Source: Plecoglossus altivelis (taxonomy: Eukaryota; Chordata; Actinopteri; Osmeriformes; Plecoglossidae). From it: a stretch of 64,000 nucleotides of DNA. The notes under the pieces were generated by a model. That model searched no databases, was not told the DNA's origin, and saw nothing but the letters and a program-made list of their open reading frames with translations. This document shows, one piece after another, positions 51,901-57,820 of the stretch. How positions within the stretch are numbered: the stretch's first letter is position 1; each line of letters starts with the position of its first letter. Made by a program: the position numbers and the translations under genes. The DNA lies in NCBI GenBank assembly GCA_036571765.1, contig BROE01000022.1, positions 12,792,282-12,856,281 on the forward strand, given 5' to 3'.

Positions 51901-52004
51901 GGGTCATCCCCATCAACTCACGCGGGGAGAAGCAGCGCATGCACCTGAGGGACGGCTTCCTTGCTGACCAGTTGGACCCCATCTACGTAGCCTATAACAT
52001 GTAG
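21880..52004 (+). CDS. dip2a, disco-interacting protein 2 homolog A (37 coding exons, 5' partial)
   Basis: The exons join without a frame error into about 1,541 codons. The joined product closely follows vertebrate DIP2A as I know it (about 1,571 residues in human), more so than DIP2B or DIP2C. Examples are LLAPYIPQIQGVDPSLQ near the start, KYKERKMPMPSKRRSVLV, and SSPHNATGYYTVYGEEALHA near the end. Domain order is: DMAP1-binding-type N-terminus (exons 2-4), Ser-rich linker (exons 5-6), first adenylate-forming domain (about exons 8-22) and second one (about exons 25-38). Both belong to the AMP-binding/FAAL-like family. DIP2 proteins are linked to acyl-adenylate or diacylglycerol lipid metabolism and, for DIP2A, to FSTL1 signalling; that is family knowledge, not visible here. 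Both A3-type loops (YKTSKEGSTMGITVSH; FSVSTTGILAGVKMSH) depart from the usual TSGTTGxPKGV, as known for this family. Exon 1, with the start codon, is not in the window. The stop is TAG at 52002-52004. Confidence 0.95.
21952..26101. other. dip2a intron 2 (contains an old DNA-transposon remnant)
   Basis: About 4.1 kb. Positions about 22399-23655 look like one old DNA-transposon copy: it begins 'gggccctatttacac' and ends near 'gcaagacagggacc', weak inverted ends of a type common in fish genomes. GT-rich sequence lies at 23655-23755 and 25205-25345. CT-rich sequence lies at 23835-23935. No exon is supported inside. Confidence 0.4.
26102..26221 (+). CDS. dip2a coding exon 3
   Basis: 120 nt, phase 1-1. 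Encodes VDPSLQTDNRIQTSSQAVLP and ends in SRDERFRS, a conserved DIP2 motif. Acceptor 'ctcccag', donor 'gtaaac'. Confidence 0.95.
26593..26712 (+). CDS. dip2a coding exon 4
   Basis: 120 nt, phase 1-1. Encodes LHTEAVQAALAKYKERKMPM and PSKRRSVLVQSSVEACTPP. KERKMPMPSKRRS is the DIP2A form (DIP2B/C carry an extra residue pair here). Acceptor 'gcaag' is AAG rather than CAG. Donor 'gtgaga'. Confidence 0.95.
26713..29450. other. dip2a intron 4
   Basis: About 2.7 kb with CT-rich stretches (27640-27720, 27895-28010), short CA repeats and a TATA/TATC-rich repeat patch (about 29055-29230). Nothing else is recognised. Confidence 0.5.
29451..29702 (+). CDS. dip2a coding exon 5 (Ser-rich linker)
   Basis: 252 nt, phase 1-1. 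Encodes TSSASEDEGSLRRQGRLHTT, then a low-complexity Ser/Thr run (IQGSSTSSSASSTSSH) and ALADLMAHTQL. GC-rich compared with its introns. It links the N-terminal domain to the adenylation domains and is probably disordered. Confidence 0.95.
   Translation, partial: TLPLRRRTRARCGARDGYTPPPRPTRVPTPLSSTGLTASSRARPHHPQPHPHHPTREGGLPTRLSPTPTPPSRPWLTSWHTPS
29703..31067. other. dip2a intron 5, with a minisatellite and a repeat fragment
   Basis: Positions about 29905-30080 hold imperfect tandem copies of a 27-bp-like unit ('gagactcctgccttctggag'). A possible interspersed repeat lies at about 30505-30870 ('tagcctggcatcaccagacc' to 'gggtatccagacccatctg'). No exon is seen. Confidence 0.45.
31068..31199 (+). 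CDS. dip2a coding exon 6
   Basis: 132 nt, phase 1-1. Encodes NHSAPPDVTGLSERSLHGES and a Gly/Pro-rich tail ending METAD. NHSAPPDVT is a DIP2 signature. Acceptor 'atcacag', donor 'gtgagt'. Confidence 0.94.
31200..33725. other. dip2a intron 6, with two minisatellites
   Basis: Positions about 31606-31850 carry a tandem array of a roughly 28-bp unit ('gaccctggagtgtctctccc'). Positions about 32535-32620 carry a shorter array ('gtggagactgggtggggtgt'). Pyrimidine-rich sequence precedes exon 7 (33355-33715). Confidence 0.6.
33726..33845 (+). CDS. dip2a coding exon 7
   Basis: 120 nt, phase 1-1. Encodes VPVNSRVSSKIQQLLNTLKR and PKRPPLREFFVDDCEELLD, one of the most conserved DIP2 blocks. Confidence 0.96.
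34120..34317 (+). CDS. dip2a coding exon 8
   Basis: 198 nt, phase 1-1. Starts VQQPDPNQPRAEGQQ and runs to NWPPSLPAALHRWG and GKPVYTLTYG; entry to the first adenylate-forming domain. Acceptor 'cttgtag', donor 'gtaggt'. Confidence 0.96.
34462..34553 (+). CDS. dip2a coding exon 9
   Basis: 92 nt, phase 1-0. Encodes KLWTRSVKLAYTLLNKLSTR and SEPLLMPGDR. Confidence 0.96.
34719..34829 (+). CDS. dip2a coding exon 10
   Basis: 111 nt, phase 0-0. Encodes VALVFPNNDPVMFMVAFYGC and LIAELVPVPIEVPLTRK, the conserved ALVFPNND core of adenylation domain 1. Confidence 0.97.
34830..35812. other. dip2a intron 10, CA-repeat rich
   Basis: Starts with degenerate 'acacacaaggtaaac' repeats (34830-35060) that reiterate the donor-site sequence. 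The rest is AC-rich or unique. Nothing coding. Confidence 0.5.
35813..35936 (+). CDS. dip2a coding exon 11
   Basis: 124 nt, phase 0-1. Encodes DAGSQQIGFLLGSCGVTLAL, then TTDACQKGLPKAQTGE. Confidence 0.96.
36061..36170 (+). CDS. dip2a coding exon 12
   Basis: 110 nt, phase 1-0. Encodes WPRLLWFVTDSKHVAKPPKD and ends AYIE, just before the A3-like loop. Confidence 0.96.
36298..36400 (+). CDS. dip2a coding exon 13 (A3-like loop, domain 1)
   Basis: 103 nt, phase 0-1. Starts YKTSKEGSTMGITVSH, the position of the phosphate-binding loop of AMP-binding enzymes, with no Lys in the canonical place. Ends TQACGYTE. Confidence 0.96.
36731..36795 (+). CDS. dip2a coding exon 14
   Basis: 65 nt, phase 1-0. 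Encodes ETITNVLDFKRDSGLWHGVL and T. Confidence 0.95.
37157..37250 (+). CDS. dip2a coding exon 15
   Basis: 94 nt, phase 0-1. Encodes SVMNRMHVISIPYSLMKVNP and LSWIQKVHTYK. Confidence 0.96.
37804..37923 (+). CDS. dip2a coding exon 16
   Basis: 120 nt, phase 1-1. Encodes RVAVVKSRDMHWSLLAQRDQ and then SLSSLRMLIVADGANP. The Trp codon is split into the next exon. Confidence 0.96.
38048..38162 (+). CDS. dip2a coding exon 17
   Basis: 115 nt, phase 1-2. Encodes SISSCDAFLNVFQARGLRPE and VICPCASSAEAMTVALR. Confidence 0.96.
38304..38443 (+). CDS. dip2a coding exon 18
   Basis: 140 nt, phase 2-1. Encodes PPEMGVPPPGKAVLSMGGLS and a stretch ending VQDVGQVMPG. Confidence 0.96.
38444..38830. repeat. Minisatellite in dip2a intron 18
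   Basis: Imperfect tandem units around 'acagttatacaccccagct' fill about 385 bp directly after the exon 18 donor. Units vary in length (about 17-38 bp) and sequence. Confidence 0.85.
38970..39106 (+). CDS. dip2a coding exon 19
   Basis: 137 nt, phase 1-0. Encodes LACVVRVEGTPHLCQTDEVG and ends GMTKNIFE. The donor 'gtgggc' is weaker than most here. Confidence 0.95.
39246..39326 (+). CDS. dip2a coding exon 20
   Basis: 81 nt, phase 0-0. Encodes TIPVTLSGSPISDRPFTRTS and LLGFIGP. Confidence 0.95.
39502..39629 (+). CDS. dip2a coding exon 21
   Basis: 128 nt, phase 0-2. Encodes DDLVFVVGKMDGLMVVSGRR and HNADDVVATALAVEPMKFVY. The GRRHN-AD segment corresponds to the hinge and C-terminal subdomain of the first adenylation domain. 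Confidence 0.97.
39814..39928 (+). CDS. dip2a coding exon 22
   Basis: 115 nt, phase 2-0. Encodes IAVFSVSVLHDERIVVVAEQ and RPDASEEDSFQWMSRVLQ. Confidence 0.97.
40079..40280 (+). CDS. dip2a coding exon 23
   Basis: 202 nt, phase 0-1. Encodes AIDSIHQVGLYCLALVPANT, then a Cys-containing block (CNVLMCPHTCVTNLPKPRQK) linking the two adenylation domains. Confidence 0.97.
40320..40440. repeat. GAT-rich trinucleotide-like repeat in dip2a intron 23
   Basis: Irregular (GAT)n with interspersed 'aaacatggt/aaccatgat' units fills most of this 179-bp intron. Confidence 0.8.
40460..40569 (+). CDS. dip2a coding exon 24 (alternative donor 9 nt upstream)
   Basis: 110 nt, phase 1-0. Encodes VGPASMIVGNLVAGKRIAQA and ends LEDNDQVCK. 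Two donors are possible: 'gtatgt' at 40561 (stops after DNDQ) or 'gtagct' at 40570. I chose the second because vertebrate DIP2 proteins carry three residues (ARK or VRK) between DQ and the next exon. Both keep the frame. Confidence 0.88.
40839..40919 (+). CDS. dip2a coding exon 25
   Basis: 81 nt, phase 0-0. Encodes FLYMQDVLQWRAQATPDHPL and FLVLNAK; start of adenylation domain 2. Confidence 0.96.
40920..41226. other. dip2a intron 25 with (GTT)n-like repeat
   Basis: An imperfect (TTG)n tract (about 41174-41219) ends directly at the exon 26 acceptor region. Confidence 0.7.
41227..41350 (+). CDS. dip2a coding exon 26
   Basis: 124 nt, phase 0-1. Encodes GAVASTASCLQLHKRAERIA and ends GDHVALVYPP. 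Confidence 0.97.
41540..41661 (+). CDS. dip2a coding exon 27
   Basis: 122 nt, phase 1-0. Encodes IDLIATFYGCLYAGCVPVTV and RPPHPQNLATTLPTVKMIVE. Confidence 0.97.
41872..41983 (+). CDS. dip2a coding exon 28
   Basis: 112 nt, phase 0-1. Encodes VSKSVCILTTQAIMKLLRSK and EAAAAVDVKSWPLVLDT. Confidence 0.96.
42138..42247 (+). CDS. dip2a coding exon 29
   Basis: 110 nt, phase 1-0. Encodes DLPRKKSPQIYKPPTPEMLA and YLDFSVSTTGILAGVK, the A3-like loop of domain 2. Confidence 0.97.
42645..42775 (+). CDS. dip2a coding exon 30
   Basis: 131 nt, phase 0-2. Encodes MSHAATSALCRSIKLQCELY and AICLDPYCGLGFALWCLC. Confidence 0.97.
43021..43189 (+). CDS. dip2a coding exon 31
   Basis: 169 nt, phase 2-0. Encodes VYSGHQSILVPPQELESSVS, then VTFCSYSVMEMCTKGLGSQT. 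Confidence 0.97.
43523..44630 (-). mobile_element. Degenerate Tc1/mariner-type element in dip2a intron 31
   Basis: The ends are inverted: 'tatacaacc' at 43523-43531 and 'ggttgtata' at 44622-44630. The motif 'gtcccaacttttt' recurs near both ends, on opposite strands near the left and right ends. The minus strand encodes transposase pieces. Minus 44506-44171 contains HKCRLKLFHAKRKTY (HTH-proximal part). Minus 44022-43801 contains FQGRPCIFQEDNVKPHPASV (second catalytic Asp region) and then VRVLNWFACNPDFIPVKTFG, where the third acidic residue of the DD34E triad is replaced by Lys. It also carries frameshifts, so it is dead. Confidence 0.8.
44650..44887 (+). mobile_element. LINE 3'-end fragment
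   Basis: Encodes SSFKSILKTYFLSDVF, like the C-terminal end of L2-type ORF2, and ends in 'gcactctataaataaaattt' with a (TTGA)n-like tail, the usual 3' end of fish L2-type LINEs. It is 5'-truncated and ends 57 bp before exon 32. Confidence 0.7.
44944..45114 (+). CDS. dip2a coding exon 32
   Basis: 171 nt, phase 0-0. Encodes LRNMNLSCVRTCMVVAEERP, then SFSKIFKDLGLSPRAVSS and ends VNVAVCLQ. Confidence 0.97.
45115..47379. other. dip2a intron 32 (holds the candidate microexon)
   Basis: Purine-rich 45118-45375. A sequence starting 'cagggctcgaaattac' at 45380 resembles the ends of some fish hAT elements, but no partner end was found. The microexon is at 46126-46155. The rest is unique. Confidence 0.4.
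46126..46155 (+). CDS. Candidate 30-nt in-frame dip2a microexon
   Basis: Thirty bases between 'ttgtcag' and 'gtatga' encode PNRLGKLAEQ. They insert in frame between exon 32 (VCLQ, phase 0 out) and exon 33 (GTAGPD, phase 0 in). The upstream pyrimidine tract, AG, GT and absence of a stop all fit. Including it would give VCLQ-PNRLGKLAEQ-GTAG. It is most likely an alternatively used cassette; without RNA data this is an inference. Confidence 0.6.
47380..47441 (+). CDS. dip2a coding exon 33
   Basis: 62 nt, phase 0-2. Encodes GTAGPDPTTVYLDMRALRHD. Acceptor 'tcctcag', donor 'gtactg'. Confidence 0.96.
47442..47827. repeat. dip2a intron 33 with (TACTA)n-like AT-rich repeat
   Basis: Positions about 47517-47705 are built of degenerate 'tactatac/tatactata' units. 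Confidence 0.7.
47828..47885 (+). CDS. dip2a coding exon 34
   Basis: 58 nt, phase 2-0. Encodes VRLVERGSPHSLPLMESGK. The acceptor is 'gttctag' with a poor pyrimidine tract. Confidence 0.95.
48165..48265 (+). repeat. tRNA-derived SINE-like fragment
   Basis: 'tagatcagtggttagagc' matches a Pol III A box and 'ggttgtgagtttaaatcc' a B box, spaced as in a tRNA (about 35 bp apart). The surrounding sequence cannot fold into a full tRNA, so a SINE head is more likely than a tRNA gene. Confidence 0.6.
48328..48402 (+). CDS. dip2a coding exon 35
   Basis: 75 nt, phase 0-0. Encodes ILPGVKVIIANTETKGPLGD and SHLGE. Confidence 0.97.
48493..49553. mobile_element. Non-autonomous DNA element with 17-bp inverted ends
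   Basis: The left end 'aggcctgttccataaag' and the right end 'ctttattaaacaggcct' are inverted copies (14 to 15 of 17 match). The interior, about 1 kb, is AT-rich with no coherent transposase. Flanking target duplication is not clear; a PIF/Harbinger-type MITE is possible. It lies within dip2a intron 35. Confidence 0.55.
49641..49815 (+). CDS. dip2a coding exon 36
   Basis: 175 nt, phase 0-1. Encodes IWVSSPHNATGYYTVYGEEA, then FGDTQTVWARTGYLGFLRRT, the conserved ARTGYLG motif of the adenylation fold. Confidence 0.97.
50109..50232 (+). CDS. dip2a coding exon 37
   Basis: 124 nt, phase 1-2. Encodes RHDALYVVGSLDETLELRGM and RYHPIDIETSVIRSHKSIAE. G-x-x-D-x-x-x-x-x-G-M-R-Y-H-P-x-D-I-E corresponds to the C-terminal subdomain of the second domain. 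Confidence 0.97.
50233..51751. other. dip2a intron 37 with RecQ-helicase-like repeat copy
   Basis: AT-rich unique sequence (50240-50990), then a repeat copy at about 51050-51560 related to the one near 17.3-19.0 kb. Its minus frame (51339-51130) reads FVGGHDVVAIFPTGFRKNVI then FQPSLLVVKEYANAK, a decayed RecQ-type motif I region. A pyrimidine tract precedes exon 38. Confidence 0.5.
51752..52004 (+). CDS. dip2a coding exon 38 (last, with stop)
   Basis: 253 nt, phase 2 in. Encodes AVFTWTNLLVVVVELEGSEQ and ends DQLDPIYVAYNM followed by TAG. The C-terminal DPIYVAYNM is invariant in vertebrate DIP2 proteins. Confidence 0.98.
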
Positions 52005-53450
52005 ACAAACTTGGGGCGTCCAAAGAAATGGTAAGGCCTCTGTGTGCAAATGCAGCTCAGTGGCGTGAGAACAGAGGAAGGAACAGTACTGTCTGTCTCA
52101 ATGCAGCTGACAAACTGTGGTTTGTGCAGGCGGACAACTTACTTGAAGAAAATGATGAGAAAATACATCCTGGGATGAAAGCAACTGAAGTGACGCTCAT
52201 GGTTGTGTTTCACTTTTCCTTTGAGAGTTGAAATGTCACCGTATGTAGTCTGTCCATTCATTTTTTAATTAGGAACATTGCAGGTTGTTGCATACCTGGT
52301 TTTATTATAGGTTCCTTTCCAGTTCTGCCACCTTCATGTCTGCTTCAGTAGCCATTCACTTGTGCCATAAACTACTTATTGAGTTTTCTGAATTCTTACT
52401 TTTCAAAATGTCCTTTCAAGTATGATTCATTTATTTACTGTTTTTATTTCAATGCAAAAAATACAATATGATAGAAACTGTCACATTAAATAACTTGTGA
52501 TGTTCACATGATTATCTTTAACTCATAGGTTGACAAGGAACATATCATAATTTACCATTAGCAACTTGCCAAATACTTTAAATTAAGCCTTAAATATTTC
52601 CAGATGCCTATTCCTAGATCAGCTGTTTAAACTTCATGTAGGTTTGTGAAGAGGTGAAGATGAACATTACATTATTTCATGATTGCTCACAAAATACTTT
52701 TGGCATAATTATATAAATATAGGTGATCTGATTATATTATAAATTCATGCTTCCTACAAACCTATGTTCCGATGTCCCTTATGTAGTTTCACACTCCTGC
52801 TCCAGCATATATATCTGCGACCATCTCCCTCTGGAACTACAACATTGCATAAGCGGTAACAAACAGGACCACTTAGTAGCCAGATAAGAGCTAATGGTTT
52901 TGAGATTTTATTCAATCGCATGTTCTGTATGAGGTTGTATAAGTTAACTTATCCCTTTCAACATACCACAAATTGTCCAGACCGCTTGTGAATGGTTTAC
53001 TTATTTCATATGTGCACGCCCGTTTGGAAACAGGCAGGCAGTCTGCTGTAATTATGTACAGGTTTTGTGTAAGTTATTTCTGTGTCAGGTTTATTCTGTT
53101 TAACCTGATACTTATGAACAGGACTGAAACTGGTGAAAGTTATCCCCATTTCCCCTGAATAACATGAGTTTTAAATGGCTTCTCTTGTAGGAAGACAATA
53201 GCTACAAGATCCCTGTAAACATTTTGTAATGTATAAACACTGGGGACTGGCTATTTGAGAGATTACACGAAAGCACACGCTTATTCAGTTATAGTGACAG
53301 AGATGTGAGAGCGCTCATCCACAAGGAATGTCCGTGGATGTGTGTTGCCTACTGGAAAATAGAAGTTACATTGTCTGATACTGTTTGTTGTCATTATTTT
53401 CATAACATGGTTTCTAATATAAATTAAATAAATACAGTGTTTTTATTCAA
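52005..53450 (+). other. dip2a 3' UTR (inferred)
   Basis: AT-rich sequence with no conserved frame follows the stop. A clear poly(A) signal AATAAA lies at 53427-53432, and a transposon begins about 100 bp later, which fits a transcript end at about 53450. The exact cleavage site is not visible. Confidence 0.6.
53427..53432 (+). promoter_or_regulatory. Likely dip2a polyadenylation signal
   Basis: AATAAA at the end of the AT-rich stretch after the stop codon, just before the first transposon copy. Confidence 0.55.
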
Positions 53451-53530
53451 TTAAAATGTATCGTTTTTACTCTTAAGCCTTACCTACTAAATCTACAACT
53501 GCATTTGTACTGTTTGTTCTGTTTGTGTTA

Positions 53531-54925
53531 CAGTTTTTCTCAATTGTTTACACACATTTTCTGGTACTTGAGACAAAAGGACCACAACATGTAACTCATT
53601 CACCAACCCCCCAAACCAATTCTGCTAAACTACAAGCACAATTCCTGCTTTACACTCAAATTTCAGTTCTAAAACACACTTTTTTCAAAACACTACACAC
53701 AATTCTCTGCTTTTGGCACAATTTTCATGCAGAAAATATCTTGTTTTCACAATGAACACACTGCCATTCAAATGTGTACACTGACTCATCACAAGGGCAA
53801 ACACCCGTCACACAGTTTTACAATTGGCAATCAGAGCTTTAGCATAAAAGGGCAATAGGTGAGCTGTTCTGTTTTGGAGCAATGGATGCCAACATTGGAA
53901 ACAGAGGCAGAGCCAGAGGAGTGAGAGTAAAGATGAGGAGGACGGGGAGGATGAGGACGAGGACGAGGAAGGCCAAGGACCGTAATCTCTGATGAGATCC
54001 GAGCCACTTTGGTTGATCATGTGGTCAACCATGGTCTAACAATGAGCGAGGCTGGGCAAAGAGTACGGCCACATTTGAGCAGGTACACTGTAGCATCCAT
54101 CATCCGGACTTTCCGAAATGAGAATAGGTAAGAAATCTACTCTCACTAGAAAATTGCAGTACTGCATATCAATACAGTAGTCAATGAGTACAGTAGTACA
54201 GTATTGCCCGTGGACTGTTCTGTAGGACTGTAAAAGATACTGTAAAGTATGTTTCAAGTATTTAGGAGTTGTATACGTACTTTGTATTTACAGTACTGTA
54301 CTATTTGTTTGGCAGAACTGAAAGATTACCAACTCAAGGTGGTCAGGAACGTGTTCTGTATCCTGAACAGGAAAATTCTTCTGTTGTTTTGTATGTAGTG
54401 TATGTGCAACTTTGTGTTGGTTGGGAATGGAATGTGTACACTGTGTACATTGTTTTTGCAGGAAAAATCGAATACAATTTTACCGTGCATTTGTGTGTTC
54501 TGAGCATAAAAACAAATATTCTCAAATATTTCACAACACACTTATGTGTGTACTGTCTGTAGTAAGTGTAACACTGAAAACACACAAACTGTTCACTGTA
54601 ACACTGTAACACACAAAAAAGGGCCTAAGTCATTATGATGAATGGAGACGAAAGTGTTTTACATTCATCATAGTGTTTTACATTGAGCACATCAGTGTGC
54701 AGATGGTTCTTATAAATGTCTATACATATGATGGTTTGTGTGTGTCATTTGAAAACAAAATCCCATTTTGAGAAGTAATAACATTGTTTTGAATGTAAAG
54801 TTTCATTTTGCAGGAGAATTGAGGGGTTTTGCCCATTGTGTGTGTGTTTTGGGGATTTGTGTGTAGAGTTCTGAGAATATGAGGCAAGCTTTCAGAAAAT
54901 GTGTGTAAACAATTGAGAAAAACTG
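53531..54925 (+). mobile_element. IS630/Tc1-type non-autonomous element, copy A
   Basis: Begins 'cagtttttctcaattg' and ends 'caattgagaaaaactg', flanked by TA on both sides (53529-53530, 54926-54927), as for the Tc1/IS630 superfamily. 1,395 bp. The + strand holds a short transposase remnant. ATG at 53882 opens MDANIGNRGRARG. A frame change follows. Then comes ISDEIRATLVDHVVNHGLTM, a helix-turn-helix like that of fish 'IS630 39-kDa-like' transposases, to a splice-like 'aggtaaga' (54127). A second piece, TERLPTQGGQERVLYPEQ, lies at 54316-54370. The catalytic DDE domain is absent, so it cannot move by itself. Confidence 0.85.
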
Positions 54926-54927
54926 TA

Positions 54928-55965
54928 AGTTGGTCCCCTTCTCTAATGAAATGTCAAATATACGGGAAAGCTTCAGAGCAGCTGGAGTTGAGGTGTCCAA
55001 GCACTCATTGTGGAGCAGTTGGATACCTCACCTGGGAATTTAGGACGATATTCTAGCAGATACAAAATACAAATTGGAGAAGATTAATTTATCGAAGTAA
55101 GCACCTTGATCTTCATCAACTCAATCGGAAAGAAATGAGATTCACATCCTCAGGATCAACCTGTATGGCAGTGCAGCCTTTTGCAGGCCCTGAGCCACAT
55201 GCACCCCACCTGTCTGTGCCAAGGCCACCTAGTTCTTCTGCAAGGAGCTTTCCACAGTCAAAGAGGAAATCAATAAATGCCTGTAAGAGATCTGGATTCT
55301 GCCCATGGAGGAGAGGTGCAAAGCCATCCGTCGTCTTTATCTGAGATGGCACCCTGACAAGAATCTTGATTTTCCACAGCTGCCAATGAGGCATTCAAGT
55401 ACTTGTTGAACAAGATAGAAGAACTCGAGAGTGGTAAAAGGAGCATGACTGACCGAAGAGGAAACACACATTTTAATGGACCAACACAGTCTTCGAGATG
55501 GAACTCGAGATGCAATTTTAGCGCTTCTACCATCAGTGGAATCAGGAGGTCAACCATCATCGGCGTGGACATGAGGGAAGCCACAGACCTCACTATTCAT
55601 ACTATAACAACTTCCCATGGACACACCATGGGAATGTACCACAGCCTAGCAGAGCCAGAGGCTCAGCGGTGGTAAAGACAAGCAAACTGTGAATTGACAG
55701 CAGCTCATAGTGAGGTTGGAACAGGTAGCACAGAGTGGTGTCTGATCAAGGTGCACCAGGCAATGGAAAAGGCTCTTATTGCTGCTGAGTACAAAAACAT
55801 GGACACCATCCTGCAAGCCTCTCCAACTCAAGTATGGCTGAGGATGTGTCGGGCTTCAGCCCCAAATTAAGGACTTTGCATAGCATTGTGGACATGCTGA
55901 AGAAAGTTGACCCCAAGCCAAGCAGCTCTGATGCCAAGTAGCAGAGTAGATGCATTTACCTTCTG
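54928..55965 (+). pseudogene. Sacsin-like C-terminal remnant (DnaJ + HEPN)
   Basis: The + strand at about 55295-55365 encodes LPMEERCKAIRRLYLRWHPD then KN, a DnaJ domain core with HPD. After a one-base frame break it continues ANEAFKYLLNKIEELESG (about 55384-55437), matching sacsin's J domain. About 55735-55800 encodes WCLIKVHQAMEKALIAAEYK, resembling the start of sacsin's C-terminal HEPN domain. Frames are broken several times. It lies between transposon copies A and B. Sacsin is a large co-chaperone; this remnant cannot make one. Confidence 0.7.
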
Positions 55966-56421
55966 AAATAGGAATTTTATGTTCAGTTTGAAATGTTAAG
56001 ATTTTGCCAACTATAACTTATCATAAAGATAATTACTGTATTTTTTACATGATTTCATGTACCTGTTTTTCTTTATTTTAATTAGGATATACTTACATCA
56101 TCTACAGCACCTGATCTCAGACATACTTTTTGAGATAGTGTTTTGTTTTGTGTCAATTGAAAAATGAAAATGAATAACAATGATAAATATTTATAGACAA
56201 ACGTTTGTAAATCTGACTTGCATACTCAATGTTTTCCTTGTGAATCTGATTAAATAAACCCTTATGAAATATTATACAAGCTTAATCTTTCTTGTTTCAT
56301 GATCTTTCACATAACATTATCATCATTATGTTACGTTTTGTGATTATAAAGCATTTAGTTTACTTTTTCAAAAGGATACAATTGTCATTGATATGTAATT
56401 TGAAAGTGCATTTTCATATAT
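55966..56421 (+). other. Likely 3' UTR of the sacsin-like remnant
   Basis: AT-rich, no frame. 'attaaataaacc' near 56248-56259 supplies a candidate poly(A) signal. Confidence 0.4.
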
Positions 56422-56423
56422 TA

Positions 56424-57818
56424 CAGTTTTTCTCAATTGTTTACACACATTTTCTGAAAGCTTGCCTCATATTCTCAGAACTCTACACACAAATCCCCAA
56501 AACACACACACAATGGGCAAAACCCCTCAATTCTCCTGCAAAATGAAACTTTACATTCAAAACAATGTTATTACTTCTCAAAATGGGATTTTGTTTTCAA
56601 ATGACACACACAAACCATCATATGTATAGACATTTATAAGAACCATCTGCACACTGATGTGCTCAATGTAAAACACTATGATGAATGTAAAACACTTTCG
56701 TCTCCATTCATCATAATGACTTAGGCCCTTTTTTGTGTGTTACAGTGTTACAGTGTACAGTTTGTGTGTTTTCAGTGTTACACTTACTACAGACAGTACA
56801 CACATAAGTGTGTTGTGAAATATTTGAGAATATTTGTTTTTATGCTCAGAACACACAAATGCACGGTAAAATTGTATTAGATTTTTCCTGCAAAAACAAT
56901 GTACACAGTGTACACATCCCATTCCCAACCAACACAAAGTTGCACATACACTACATACAAAACAACAGAAGAATTTTCCTGTTCAGGATACAGAACACGT
57001 TCCTGACCACCTTGAGTTGGTAATCTTTCAGTTCTGCCAAACAAATAGTACAGTACTGTAAATACAAAGTACGTATACAACTCCTAAATACTTGAAACAT
57101 ACTTTACAGTATCTTTTACAGTCCTACAGAACAGTCCACGGGCAATACTGTACTACTGTACTCATTGACTACTGTATTGATATGCAGTACTGCAATTTTC
57201 TAGTGAGAGTAGATTTCTTACCTATTCTCATTTCGGAAAGTCCGGATGATGGATGCTACAGTGTACCTGCTCAAATGTGGCCGTACTCTTTGCCCAGCCT
57301 CGCTCATTGTTAGACCATGGTTGACCACATGATCAACCAAAGTGGCTCGGATCTCATCAGAGATTACGGTCCTTGGCCTTCCTCGTCCTCGTCCTCGTCC
57401 TCCCCGTCCTCCTCATCTTTACTCTCACTCCTCTGGCTCTGCCTCTGTTTCCAATGTTGGCATCCATTGCTCCAAAACAGAACAGCTCACCTATTGCCCT
57501 TTTATGCTAAAGCTCTGATTGCCAATTGTAAAACTGTGTGACGGGTGTTTGCCCTTGTGATGAGTCAGTGTACATATTTGAATGGCAGTGTGTTCATTGT
57601 GAAAACAAGATATTTTCTGCATGAAAATTGTGCCAAAAGAGGAGAATTGTGTGTAGTGTTTTGAAAAAAGTGTGTTTTAGAACTAAAATTTGAGTGTAAA
57701 GCAGGAATTGTGCTTGTAGTTTAGCAGAATTGGTTTGGGGGGTTGGTGAATGAGTTACATGTTGTGGTCCTTTTGTCTCAAGTACCAGAAAATATGTGTA
57801 AACAATTGAGAAAAACTG
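56424..57818 (-). mobile_element. IS630/Tc1-type non-autonomous element, copy B (inverted)
   Basis: Exact-length (1,395 bp) reverse-complement partner of copy A. Position x in A maps to 111349 minus x here without net indel at the points I checked (for example the ATG at 53882 maps to 57467). TA flanks lie at 56422-56423 and 57819-57820. Only scattered substitutions separate the two copies, so they spread or were duplicated recently. It carries the same truncated helix-turn-helix coding remnant on the minus strand. Confidence 0.88.
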
Positions 57819-57820
57819 TA

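Noticed and set aside
21880..52004. Assignment of the gene as dip2b or dip2c
   Set aside because: Discriminating stretches (KYKERKMPMPSKRRS, SSPHNATGYYTVYGEEALHA, VVATALAVEPMKFVYRGR with RRHNADDV) fit DIP2A. DIP2B and DIP2C differ at these sites as I know them.
53882..54370. A host gene with two exons (arginine-rich protein)
   Set aside because: It lies wholly inside a TA-flanked inverted-terminal element present in three copies, and matches the helix-turn-helix of IS630-like transposases.
55135..55675. Two overlapping open frames read as novel small proteins
   Set aside because: The first is an out-of-frame shadow of the J-domain remnant. The second overlaps it only because of the frame break.
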